Source: Thermoanaerobaculia bacterium (GTDB lineage Bacteria; Acidobacteriota; Thermoanaerobaculia; Multivoradales; JAHEKO01). Taken from it: 64,000 nt of DNA. The notes under the pieces are model-generated. The model ran no database searches and was not told the origin of the DNA. It worked only from the letters and a program-made list of their open reading frames with translations. The position numbers were made by a program, and so were the translations under genes. Shown one piece after another: positions 19,718 through 29,504 of the stretch (the stretch's first letter is position 1; each line of letters starts with the position of its first letter). Location of the stretch: the NCBI GenBank assembly GCA_947259195.1, contig CAMYLC010000034.1:37057-101056 (forward strand), read 5' to 3'.

Positions 19718-20590
19718 ATGAGCAGAGTTCTCCTCATCGCCTTATTGGGCCTTGGCCTCTCGGTTTCGGTCTGCGCTCAGAGCGGCACGACCGTTGCTTC
19801 GATCACCACGACGGCGGCGATTGGCTCCGCCGATGGGGTTCGGATCGCGTATACCTCGACCAGGACAGGCACGCCGGCAATCGTCTTCATCCACGGAGGC
19901 TATGCCGATCAGACCTTCTGGAAGGAGCAAATAGAGCCCCTGTCCGAGCGTTTTCAGGTGGTTACACTCGATCTCGCCGGGCACGGCGCCTCGGGCAAGC
20001 GGCACCGCGAGTGGACGATGGACATGTATGGTGAGGATGTCAGCTCGGTCGTCAGGGCGCTCGACCTCGAGTCCATAGTTCTCGTTGGCAACTCTCTTGG
20101 TGGCCCCGTAGCCATCGCCGCGGCAAAGAAGCTGCCGGGCACGGTTCGCGGCATCGTCGCCGTCGACACATTTCAGGATGTCCAGGGGGAGTGGACGGAG
20201 GAGGCTCGACAGGCATTCGTTCAGTCTCTGAAGGATGACTTCCCGGCAGCTTGTGAGGCCATGGTGAAGCAGCTGCTACTCGAGGGCACGGACCCCGTGC
20301 TCTACGCCTGGGTCGAGGATAAGATGTGCGGGTTCGATTCGGAAGTCGCACCGCGTGTCGTCGAGGGGTTCCTGGACTATGACCTGGCAGCGGAGTTCGC
20401 CGGTGCCGAGGTGCCGATCCGGGCGATCCTTGGTGAGACCATTCCCCTGAATCTCGAGGGCAACCGCGAGCTCAGACCTGACTTCGGTGCGGTCGTCATG
20501 GAGGGCTGCGGGCACTACCCGATGCTCGAGCGGCCGGAGGAGTTCAACCGACATCTCGTGGCCTACATCGAGGAGCTCAGGATCGAGTAG
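19718..20590 (+). CDS. Secreted alpha/beta hydrolase
   Basis: VFIHGGYADQTFW, LVGNSLGGPVAI; signal peptide. Confidence 0.85.
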   Translation: MSRVLLIALLGLGLSVSVCAQSGTTVASITTTAAIGSADGVRIAYTSTRTGTPAIVFIHGGYADQTFWKEQIEPLSERFQVVTLDLAGHGASGKRHREWTMDMYGEDVSSVVRALDLESIVLVGNSLGGPVAIAAAKKLPGTVRGIVAVDTFQDVQGEWTEEARQAFVQSLKDDFPAACEAMVKQLLLEGTDPVLYAWVEDKMCGFDSEVAPRVVEGFLDYDLAAEFAGAEVPIRAILGETIPLNLEGNRELRPDFGAVVMEGCGHYPMLERPEEFNRHLVAYIEELRIE

Positions 20591-20615
20591 ATCGTCCCGG
20601 GTGCCGGCAGGTTTG

Positions 20616-20990
20616 CTATCTCGATACGGGTCGTAGCCGGAAAGAGTAGGCGTACGCCTGCGGCTCCAGCGTGTACTGCGGGCACGGCCGGGCACCCCAG
20701 CTGTCGTCGCCTCCCGCACCGGTCTGCTTGTAGTCGAGGTTGATGGTGACGAAGTCTCTCGGCTGCATCTCGTAGAGGTGCTTGGCCTCTTCCATGTCCT
20801 CGGTGGTGTAGCGATGGGCGCTGACGCTGAGCAAAGGCATACCGACAGCCTCGATGCCCTTGCCATCGGAACGAGTCATGCAGACCCACCGCACATCGGT
20901 CTTGTTGCCGTTCTCTTGAGGCTCTGAGTAGTCGAAGTACTGCTCCTCGACGCTGCCGCTGTAGACACCGACTGCTGCGCCTGTTTTGCG
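20616..20990 (-). pseudogene. 3' remnant of beta-galactosidase (LacZ-like C-terminal domain)
   Basis: [50 protein letters not shown]…DYKQTGAGGDDSWGARPCPQYTLEPQAYAYSFRLRP. Confidence 0.82.
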
Positions 20991-21989
20991 GCCCTGGAGT
21001 GGATTCAGCGAAACATCGCAGCCTTTGGCGGCGACCCCGAGCGGGTGACTGTCTTCGGCGAGTCCGCTGGCGCCACCAACATCGCCTACCTGATGAGGTT
21101 GCCACTGGCAAAAGGGCTTTTTCAGCGCGCCATCATGCAGAGCGGTGGCTACGCAGTCAGCGAGTATCGGTCCCTGGCCGAGGTGGAGGCGATCGGGGAG
21201 GGGCTCGTGGCGACCCTCGGTTTCGACAAGGCTGAAGATGTCACCGCAGCACTGAGGGCAGCGGATGCCGAAGATCTTCTCCGCACCGTGCTCGAGGATT
21301 ACTGGAACTGGTCAAGCGTTCCGAACGTGGACGGCTGGGTGCTGGAGGAGGCGCCTGCCCAGGTCCTCGAGTCGGGTCGCCAGGCCCCGGTCCCATTGCT
21401 GATCGGTTTCAACAGCAACGAGTGGACGACTTTGGGCTATTACTCCCCGGATGCCACGCTAGAGGGATTTCACGAAGCGCTCTGCGGAGCTTACGACGAG
21501 AGTGCAGATCGAGCGCTCGAGTTCTACCCGGCGTCGACCGATGAAGAGGCGGCAGTGGCGATGGAGGTTTGGCAAACCGATTCGACGTTTACATGTCCAT
21601 CCAGATTCATCGCAGACAGGATGGGCCGGGCCTCGAGCGAGGCTTTCTTCTATGTGTTGACTCGCTCGGTGCCAGGGCCAGGGGGAGACCAGCTCGGTGC
21701 CTATCACGGAGCCGAGACCGCGTACGTGACGGACAATCTGACCCTCGAGACGTGGGTTTCTCGCGACGACCGTGATCAGCAACTTGCCGATGTGATGTCC
21801 GACTACTGGGTCCAGTTTGCGATTTCGGGCGAACCCAACGGTGGCGAAAACCCGACTTGGCCGATCTACAGCTCCGAGTCCCGGAGTTACCTCGAGATCG
21901 GAGACCCGATCAGGGCGGGCAGCGGCATCCGCCCCAAGCATTGCGACCTGTATGACGAGCTGTATAACCCGTGGCTCGGAGGCGGATAG
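20991..21989 (+). pseudogene. 5'-truncated type-B carboxylesterase
   Basis: [30 protein letters not shown]… begins abruptly at 20991; N-terminal portion and start absent. Confidence 0.82.
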
Positions 21990-22068
21990 CAGGGGGGCAG
22001 CGCCCGTTCTCCAGCGCGTCGGACTGGTACCCGACCAACAGGCCCGCGAGATCGGCCCATCGTCGAGC

Positions 22069-22461
22069 TCAGATCAGTTCCACGTCAGCGAGATTCCCCG
22101 GAGCTGCTGCGAGGCCCTGGTCGCTGGTCAACAAAGTGGCCTCGAGAACCTCGGCCAGCGCCACGTACGTAGCGTCGTAGGCTGTGAGGTTCTCCCGCAG
22201 GGCCCAGATTCGCGGCAGTAGCTGAGTGTGCGGGTACCGCTCGAGATCGAGATCAGCAAGGTGCTGCAGTGCCATGCGTCCCCGTTCCGCCGACAGGGAG
22301 CCGGAGAGCACGTATTTGCGGACTGCTTGGGATACTTCGATGTCGATGAGGTGAGGTGCGTGAAGCGATGTCCTGGGTGGCCGGATGCGCTCTGCGAGCC
22401 GCCTGCCCGAGGAAGTGACGAGAAGAATCTCGAGGAGAGCAGAAGCGTCGAGGACGATCAA
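22069..22461 (-). CDS. vapC: PIN-domain toxin (VapC family)
   Basis: MIVLDASALLEILL, conserved acidic residues, AYDATYVALAEVLEATLLTSDQGL. Confidence 0.88.
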   Translation of the reverse strand: MIVLDASALLEILLVTSSGRRLAERIRPPRTSLHAPHLIDIEVSQAVRKYVLSGSLSAERGRMALQHLADLDLERYPHTQLLPRIWALRENLTAYDATYVALAEVLEATLLTSDQGLAAAPGNLADVELI

Positions 22462-22688
22462 CGAGAATCCCGTTCGCTGCGAATCATTTCAGCCGGTGAG
22501 GGCTCGACTTCGACCCCTGGCAGCTTCGCCAGGCGATCGAGTAGCTCATTCCGAGGAGGCCGCTCGATCACTCGCGTGAGCTCCTGCAGGATGAACTCGG
22601 ACATGGTCATGCCGGAGAGCGACGCTCGCGCCTTGATCTGTCGGTGAATCGCATCCGGCACATTTCGAATCTGAATCATAGTGGACAT
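22458..22688 (-). CDS. Antitoxin, FitA/VapB-like ribbon-helix-helix
   Basis: MIQIRNVPDAIHRQIKARASLSGMTMSEFILQEL; ATGA overlap with downstream toxin. Confidence 0.87.
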   Translation of the reverse strand: MSTMIQIRNVPDAIHRQIKARASLSGMTMSEFILQELTRVIERPPRNELLDRLAKLPGVEVEPSPAEMIRSERDSR

Positions 22689-22694
22689 GCCAAG

Positions 22695-22723
22695 AGTATG
22701 TTTTCATCACTATTACATGTCAA
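22695..22723 (-). promoter_or_regulatory. Candidate sigma70 promoter of toxin-antitoxin operon
   Basis: TTGACA-17 nt-CATACT in a locally AT-rich tract directly upstream of the antitoxin ATG. Confidence 0.45.
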
Positions 22724-22785
22724 GAGAAAATCTTCCAAGGCCGCCCTCGCGTCTTACTGACGGGAGCTCGTACTGCAATCTTGCT

Positions 22786-24094
22786 TCAATCGTTGGTTCC
22801 TTGTGGCGTTGGGATAACCCGTAGGGTGTTGTAGGCGAAGTCGACGTCTTTGGCGGCGGAAAAGGCTTTGAGGATGTCCCGGTTGACCGCGTCGATCAGG
22901 ACACTGCGACGACGCGGGTGGGCCATGAATCGCAGTCGCAGCTCGATTCCACTATCGGCGGTCCAGGTGCGAACTCTGGGTGCCGTGTTGTCGACCTTGA
23001 TAACAAAGTTCGCAGCGGCCTCCGTGACCCTCTTGCAGGGCGATCGCCACACCGGCCAGGACGACGCCGATACCGGTGAATAGATGCGGGAATTGCCGCA
23101 GAAAGATGATCGCCAGCCCGATCGTCAGGACCAGCGTCATGGCAATCGACAGAGTCCGATTGGCGGCGTATCGCCGATACGGGTCCTCCACGTGACGGGA
23201 GACGAGGAAATGTAGGAGCATAAGGAGGCCCACGACCGCCAGCAACAGACCCAAGGAGATGACTAGCTGGCGCTGCCAGCGCTGGTACTCGGCAGCCTCA
23301 CGTTCTGCCACTTCCTCCTTGATGCGCCGTGTTGTTTCCGCCGGTACCAAGCGACTGCGCAAATCGGTCATTCGATCTTCGAGCAGTCGTTCCTCTTCGA
23401 CCCATCGTTGCCTGTCCGAGGTGAGCTCCTGCCGCCGCTCGCGATCCAGCTGGCGTCCTTCATCGAGCCACTGATTGATCTGGTCGGTGCCGCGACGGAG
23501 GCTCTCTTGTCGGTTTTCGAGGATCTCGATCTCGGCACGCAGAGTGTCGACACGCTGCCTGGCCAAGGTTGCCTCCAACTCGGCCTGGTTGACCTGACCT
23601 CGCCACTGGATGGTGTCGAGGAAGGGTGCTCCCGAGGTGTCCTGGGACGTTCGCTGGACGCCTTCCCCGGTTGTCAGTTCGGCTTGCTCGCGGTTGATCT
23701 GAAATCGCTCCGCCGTCCAGTCGTAGAGCTTCTGCTCGGCTGCGACGTCGTCGCGAAGACTCGACACCCATTCCTCGGCAACATCCAGTGCATGCCCGGC
23801 AGCCTCGATCTGCTTTGGATCACCGCTTTCCTCGGCCGCCGCCAATGCGGCCCTTGACTGTGGAAGATCCTGCTCCCGTTCAGACAACTCCTGCCGCAAA
23901 GACTCGACCCTTGTGAACGTGGCCGTCATCTCCCGCCGGCTCTGCTCCAGGCGGTCCGCGGCGGTAGTATCGGCGGTGTGGGTCGAATCGTCGGTCGACC
24001 GCTCGTCCTCCTGCGCCCACAGCGGCGAGGCAGCCATGAGGCTGATGAATGCGAAGGCGCTCAGGAAGCGAAGAGCTCTGGTTGTCGCAGTCAT
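22786..24094 (-). pseudogene. Mechanosensitive (MscS-family) channel, internally deleted and frameshifted
   Basis: Coiled-coil N-terminus and TM3 GVVLAGVAIALQE in one frame, then C-terminal NFVIKVDNTAPRVRTWTADSGIELRLRF…KDVDFAYNTLRVIP in another; beta-domain missing. Confidence 0.72.
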
Positions 24095-24388
24095 AGTCGA
24101 TGGGGTCTCGTGGAGTGCTCAGCCAACCGAACTCGCGGCCGAGAAGGCAGAGCCGGCAAGATGGCTTCGCAGACCTCTCGCTCCCGCCATGCAAACATCG
24201 ATTGAGAAGCTACGGCATTCGCCGCATTGGTTCTCTTGGATCACCACCCCGTGAGGCGGGTCTGGAGCACCGTCTTACGGGTGGTGCGCTTGTGGCTTGA
24301 TCTGCCTAGACTAAGCCTGCAGGTTTCCCTACCTGGAGAGATAGTCTGGCAAACTCACTCACAAAACCCAATCTTGCGAGGTGTGAGA

Positions 24389-26221
24389 ATGAGCACCACT
24401 CAGGAGAGAACGGTCCCCTCGATCTGTGAGTCGTTCGGCAACGAGCGTTCGCGGATGATGGATATCGTTCTGGAAGTCCAAGACAAGCTCGGTTGTGTCG
24501 ACGCAGAAACGATCGACGCCATCGCTGCGGCCACCGACGCTCCGAGGGTAGACGTCGAGAGCGTCGTGTCTTTCTACTCCTTCACCAGCCAGAAGCCCAA
24601 GGGGAAGGTCGTCATTCGGCTCAGTAGTGACGTTCCAGACATCATGGCAGGAGCGCTGGATGTCGCCAGGGGACTCGAAGAGGAGCTGGGTATCCGCTTC
24701 GGGGAGACGACGCCGGATGGCATGTTCACTCTCGAGTGGACGTCCTGCATCGGCATGTCCGATCAGGCTCCGGCTGCTCTGGTCAACGGGCTGGTGATGC
24801 CGAGCCTGGGGCCGGGAACGGCTCGTCGTGGAGTCCAGATCCTTCGCGAGCGCAACAACCTGGAAGATCTCCAGGGCACCCTGATTCGCGAATACGGGGA
24901 CGGCGAGAACTCGCACGACCTGGTCAGGGCGGCGGTTCGCAACAACATTCGGCGGCCTGGGAAGGTCATCTTCGGCCGGATGGAGTCCGGCGCGGGTCTG
25001 ATCAAAGCCCTGGCCATGAGCCCTGCCGAGGTCATTCGCGGAATCAAGACCGCTCGGTTGCGGGGCCGAGGTGGAGCGGGCTTTCCCACCGGCATGAAAT
25101 GGGAGTTCACTCGTGCGGCAGGAGGCGACGATCGAACCCTCATCTGCAACGCGGATGAAGGCGAGCCGGGCACCTTCAAGGACCGCGTCATTCTGACCGA
25201 ACGTCCGGACCTTCTGTTCGAGGGCATGACGATCGCGGGCTATGCAATTGGAGCCAAGATCGGTCTGCTGTATCTGCGTGCCGAGTACAGCTACCTCCGT
25301 GAGTATCTCGAGCATGTTCTCGAGCGGAGACGCGAACAGCGCCTGTTGGGAAGTAGAGTCTGCGGAAAGGAAGGGTTCGAGTTCGATATTCGCATCCAGA
25401 TGGGAGCTGGGGCCTACATTTGCGGGGAAGAGACGGCTCTGATCAGCTCGTGCGAAGGCCTGCGGGGTGATCCGAAGAACCGACCTCCATTTCCGGCGCA
25501 GCACGGCTATCTGGGCACTCCTACCTCAGTCAACAACGTCGAAACGCTGTGCTGCGTGGCACCGATTCTCGAAATGGGCCCCGGTTGGTTCTCCTCCATC
25601 GGGTCGGCGGGCAGCACGGGCACCAAGCTGCTCAGCATCTCGGGCGACTGCATGCGCCGCGGGGTCTACGAGGTTCCGTTCGGCACTACACTGCGGGAGG
25701 TCTTCGAGATGTGCGGGGCGTCCGAGCCTGCCGCGGTGCAGGTAGGAGGTCCCAGCGGACAGATGGTCGGCCCCGATGACTACGCCCGCGAGATCTGCTT
25801 CGACGATCTGGCCACCGGTGGGTCCCTGATGATCTTCGGGCCGCGGCGCAATCTCCTCGAGATCGCTTCGCAGTTCATGGAGTTCTTCATCGAGGAGAGT
25901 TGTGGCTACTGCACCCCTTGTCGCGTCGGCAATGTGCTGCTGAAAGAACGGCTCGACAAGATCCTGGCAGGGCTGGGGGAGAAATCGGACCTGGAGTACC
26001 TGCAGAAGCTGGCGACGACGATCAAGACGACCAGTCGCTGTGGACTCGGCCAGACATCAGCCAATCCCGTGCTCTCGACCATCGAAAACTTCAAGATGCT
26101 CTATGAGCGGCTTCTGAAGGAACCGGAAGAGGGACGGCAGCGCAGCTTCGACATCCAGACCGCCCTGAGCCAAGCCCAGGATCTGACCGGGCGTGAATCG
26201 GTCCACTTCAAGCAAGGGTAG
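24389..26221 (+). CDS. hoxF: Bidirectional [NiFe] hydrogenase diaphorase subunit HoxF (NuoE-like N-term + NuoF)
   Basis: RLRGRGGAGFPTGMKWEF, NADEGEPGTFKDR, ESCGYCTPCRVGN; start from internal ATG 24389. Confidence 0.92.
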   Translation: MSTTQERTVPSICESFGNERSRMMDIVLEVQDKLGCVDAETIDAIAAATDAPRVDVESVVSFYSFTSQKPKGKVVIRLSSDVPDIMAGALDVARGLEEELGIRFGETTPDGMFTLEWTSCIGMSDQAPAALVNGLVMPSLGPGTARRGVQILRERNNLEDLQGTLIREYGDGENSHDLVRAAVRNNIRRPGKVIFGRMESGAGLIKALAMSPAEVIRGIKTARLRGRGGAGFPTGMKWEFTRAAGGDDRTLICNADEGEPGTFKDRVILTERPDLLFEGMTIAGYAIGAKIGLLYLRAEYSYLREYLEHVLERRREQRLLGSRVCGKEGFEFDIRIQMGAGAYICGEETALISSCEGLRGDPKNRPPFPAQHGYLGTPTSVNNVETLCCVAPILEMGPGWFSSIGSAGSTGTKLLSISGDCMRRGVYEVPFGTTLREVFEMCGASEPAAVQVGGPSGQMVGPDDYAREICFDDLATGGSLMIFGPRRNLLEIASQFMEFFIEESCGYCTPCRVGNVLLKERLDKILAGLGEKSDLEYLQKLATTIKTTSRCGLGQTSANPVLSTIENFKMLYERLLKEPEEGRQRSFDIQTALSQAQDLTGRESVHFKQG

Positions 26222-26229
26222 GGATCATC

Positions 26230-26952
26230 ATGAACAACAACAATCAGAAGATCTCGTTGACCATCGATGGCGTCGAAGTTCAAGGCAAACCGGGTCAGAC
26301 GATTCTGGAAGCCGCAGAGGCCGCCGCCGTCTATATCCCCAGGCTCTGTTGGATGAAGAACCTCACTGCCGCCGGCAGCTGCCGGGTCTGCTCGGTGCGA
26401 GCCAACGGTCGCGTTCAATCTGCCTGCACCCAGCCCATCGGACCGGGGATGGTCGTCGAGAACGACACCGAAGAGCTGCGGGAGCTGCGCCGCAACCTCA
26501 TCGACATGCTGTTTGTCGAGGGAAACCACTTTTGCATGTTCTGCGAGAAGAGTGGTGAGTGCGAGCTGCAGGCTCTGGCCTACCGGTTCGGGATCACGGC
26601 TCCCAAGTACCCCTTCATGTTTCCGCAGCGGGATCTGGACGCCAGCCATCCGGAGATCCTCGTGGACCGCAACCGCTGCATTCTCTGTGGGCGCTGCGTG
26701 CGGGCCTCCCAGGAGCTCGATGGCAAGCATGTCTTCGGCTTCGTAGGGAGGGGAACCACGAAACGACTGGCGGTGAATGCTCCGGACAATCTGGCTCAAA
26801 CGGATGCGGAAGCTGACGATCAGGCCGTGGCCGCGTGTCCGACCGGATCGCTGTTGGTCAAACGTGTCGGCTACGCGGTGCCCGTCGGCCAGAGGAAGTT
26901 CGACCACTCACCTATCGGTTCCGAGATCGAGAACTCGGATGTGCAGGACTGA
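26230..26952 (+). CDS. hoxU: Hydrogenase diaphorase subunit HoxU
   Basis: 2Fe-2S domain, FCMFCEKSGECELQ, RNRCILCGRCVRASQE. Confidence 0.92.
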   Translation: MNNNNQKISLTIDGVEVQGKPGQTILEAAEAAAVYIPRLCWMKNLTAAGSCRVCSVRANGRVQSACTQPIGPGMVVENDTEELRELRRNLIDMLFVEGNHFCMFCEKSGECELQALAYRFGITAPKYPFMFPQRDLDASHPEILVDRNRCILCGRCVRASQELDGKHVFGFVGRGTTKRLAVNAPDNLAQTDAEADDQAVAACPTGSLLVKRVGYAVPVGQRKFDHSPIGSEIENSDVQD

Positions 26953-26962
26953 GGAGCAGATC

Positions 26963-27508
26963 ATGGCAAAACCCAAGGTTGCAACGACCTCTCTGTGTGG
27001 CTGCTTCGGCTGCCACATGTCCCTTCTCGATATCGACGAGCGAATCCTCGAGCTCGTGCAGTTGATCGATTTCGACCGCTCACCCATCAACGACATCAAG
27101 AGCATCGAAGGGCCAGTGGACATCGGACTGATCGAGGGGGGCTGCTGCAATGAGGAGAACGTCAAGGTACTGCAGGATTTCCGCAAGCACTGCAAGATAC
27201 TGATCTCCGTCGGTGACTGTGCGATCAATGGCGGGATTCCGGCGATGCGCAACATGGTGCCGCTCGAGGAGTGCTACGAGGAGGCCTTCCTGAATGGTCC
27301 GACCGTGGTCAATCCGAGTGGCAAGGTGCCCGACGACGAGGAGATTCCCCTGTTGCTCGATCAGGTCTATCCGTGTCACGAAGTGGTGAAGGTCGACTAT
27401 CACCTGCCGGGCTGTCCGCCCTCTGCTGACACGCTATGGGAGGCTCTGACTGCCCTGCTGACCGATCGACCGGTGGAGCTCTCCTACGAACTGGTCAAGT
27501 ACGACTGA
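26963..27508 (+). CDS. hoxY: [NiFe] hydrogenase small subunit HoxY
   Basis: LCGCFGCHMSLLDIDE, GGCCNEEN, VGDCAINGGIPAMRN, LPGCPPSADT. Confidence 0.93.
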   Translation: MAKPKVATTSLCGCFGCHMSLLDIDERILELVQLIDFDRSPINDIKSIEGPVDIGLIEGGCCNEENVKVLQDFRKHCKILISVGDCAINGGIPAMRNMVPLEECYEEAFLNGPTVVNPSGKVPDDEEIPLLLDQVYPCHEVVKVDYHLPGCPPSADTLWEALTALLTDRPVELSYELVKYD

Positions 27509-27525
27509 GCAAGGAAACGAAGACC

Positions 27526-28977
27526 ATGGCAAGCACACAGACCAAACGAATCGTGATCGAGCCCGTGACGCGAGTCGAGGGCCACGGCAAGGTCTCCATC
27601 CTGATGGATGAGAACAATCGGGTCGAGCAGGCTCGTCTGCACATCGTCGAGTTCCGCGGATTCGAGCGTTTCATCCAGGGACGCCCCTTCTGGGAGCTGC
27701 CGGTGCTGGTACAGCGACTGTGCGGGATCTGCCCTGTCAGTCACCACCTCTGCGCTGCCAAAGCGATCGACGGCATCGTCGGCGCCGAGAACCTGACACC
27801 GACGGCCGAGAAGATGCGCCGCCTGATGCACTACGGCCAGATGTTCCAGTCGCATGCGCTGCACTTCTTCCACCTGGCCTCACCCGACCTGCTTTTCGGA
27901 TTCGATGCGCCGGTGGAAAAGCGCAATGTCATCGGGGTAATCGCCGAGCACCCCGATCTGGCGGTGCAGGGCGTGATGATGCGGAAGTTCGGCCAGGAGA
28001 TCATCAGGGCGACAGCCGGCAAGAAGGTGCATGGCACCGGAGCCATTCCTGGAGGCATCAACAAGAACCTGTCGATCGAGGAGCGGGACGCGCTGCTGGC
28101 CGACATGGATCAGATGCTGGAATGGAGCCTCGAGTCGGTGAAGATTGCCAAGAGCTACACACTGGAGAATCTGAACTCGGTGGCCGAGTTCGGATCCTTC
28201 GAGTCGAATCACCTGTCGATCGTTCGAGAGGACGGCGCCATGGACCTCTACGACGGCAAGCTCCGGGCGGTGGACGCGATCGGTGCGACGATCATCGACC
28301 AGGTGGACCCGCTGGACTATCTCGACGTTATCGCAGAAGAGGTTCGTCCCTGGTCCTACATGAAGTTCCCGTATCTGACGTCGATCGGGTCGGAAGATGG
28401 TTGGTACCGGGTAGGACCCTTGGCGCGAGTCAACACCTGCGACTTCATCGACACCCCGCAGGCGGAGGTGGCCCGCCAGGAGTTCATGGGCCTGACCGAT
28501 GGCAAGCCCAGCAACGTGACCATGGCCTATCACTGGACCCGCATGATCGAGCTGCTACATGCGGCCGAGAAGATCCAGGAGCTGCTGCACGATTCCGCTC
28601 TGCAGGGAGAGGACCTGGTGGTACCGGCCGGTGATCGGCGCGGAGAGTACGTGGCGATGATCGAGGCACCGCGAGGCACGCTGACGCACCACTACCAGGT
28701 GGACGAGAACGATCAGGTCACCATGGCGAATCTGATTGTCTCGACCACCTGTAACAACGAGGCGATGAATCGTGCGGTGCGGAAGATCGCGGACGATCAT
28801 CTCTCTGGAGCGCCTGAGATCACAGAAGGTCTGCTGAACAACATCGAGGTGGGCATCCGAGCCTACGACCCCTGCCTGTCGTGTGCCACCCACGCACTCG
28901 GTCAGATGCCCCTCGAGGTAACCCTCTTCGACGCCGTGGGTGAAGTCGTCGACCAAAGAGTGCGATCTTCACGATGA
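27526..28977 (+). CDS. hoxH: [NiFe] hydrogenase large subunit HoxH
   Basis: RLCGICPVSHH (L1) and DPCLSCATHAL (L2) motifs. Confidence 0.95.
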   Translation: MASTQTKRIVIEPVTRVEGHGKVSILMDENNRVEQARLHIVEFRGFERFIQGRPFWELPVLVQRLCGICPVSHHLCAAKAIDGIVGAENLTPTAEKMRRLMHYGQMFQSHALHFFHLASPDLLFGFDAPVEKRNVIGVIAEHPDLAVQGVMMRKFGQEIIRATAGKKVHGTGAIPGGINKNLSIEERDALLADMDQMLEWSLESVKIAKSYTLENLNSVAEFGSFESNHLSIVREDGAMDLYDGKLRAVDAIGATIIDQVDPLDYLDVIAEEVRPWSYMKFPYLTSIGSEDGWYRVGPLARVNTCDFIDTPQAEVARQEFMGLTDGKPSNVTMAYHWTRMIELLHAAEKIQELLHDSALQGEDLVVPAGDRRGEYVAMIEAPRGTLTHHYQVDENDQVTMANLIVSTTCNNEAMNRAVRKIADDHLSGAPEITEGLLNNIEVGIRAYDPCLSCATHALGQMPLEVTLFDAVGEVVDQRVRSSR

Positions 28978-29504
28978 AGCCAGAGACGTTGATTCTCGGG
29001 TGGGGTAACCCTGGCCGCGGCGACGACGGCCTGGGTCCGGAGTTCGTCCGGGCAATCAGCGATCGTGGCCTGCGTGGAGTCGCCACCGATTCCGACTATC
29101 AACTACAGGTCGAGAATGCTGCCGAAGTTGCACGCTTTCGCCGCGTCCTGTTCGTCGATGCCGACCGCACGGGTGCGGAGCCGTTCTGGCTCGGGAGAGT
29201 GCAACCGCGGGTAGGGAGTCTCGCGTTCTCGACGCACAGCGTCTCACCGGCCGCAGTCCTCGGTCTGGCGCGAGACCTCTTCCAAGCTGAGCCAGAAGCA
29301 TGGATCCTGGGGATCCGGGGCTACGAATTCGACCAGTTCGAGGAACGTCTATCGGACCGGGCCCAAGAGAACCTCGAGGAAGCTGTCAGAGCCATTGAAT
29401 CCGCCATGCAATCGGACAACCTGCAGGCGATCCGCAACGGGATGGCCAGCCCAGATGCCGAACCAGAGCACGAGGATGGGATATGTCAGACAACCAACCC
29501 CTGA
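28974..29504 (+). CDS. hoxW: Hydrogenase maturation protease (HoxW/HyaD family)
   Basis: LILGWGNPGRGDDGLGP, VLFVDADR, STHSVSP; ATGA overlap with hoxH. Confidence 0.88.
   Translation: MKPETLILGWGNPGRGDDGLGPEFVRAISDRGLRGVATDSDYQLQVENAAEVARFRRVLFVDADRTGAEPFWLGRVQPRVGSLAFSTHSVSPAAVLGLARDLFQAEPEAWILGIRGYEFDQFEERLSDRAQENLEEAVRAIESAMQSDNLQAIRNGMASPDAEPEHEDGICQTTNP

Noticed and set aside
22952-24094. MscS gene as a second selenoprotein or programmed recoding candidate
   Set aside because: Halves are in different frames and an internal domain is missing, so stop-codon recoding cannot explain it.
24359-25504. 381-aa minus-strand ORF over hoxF
   Set aside because: Antisense to hoxF; no recognisable motifs.
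27436-27525. HoxH N-terminal extension suggested by the ORF track
   Set aside because: The extension overlaps hoxY; ATG at 27526 begins the conserved HoxH N-terminus.
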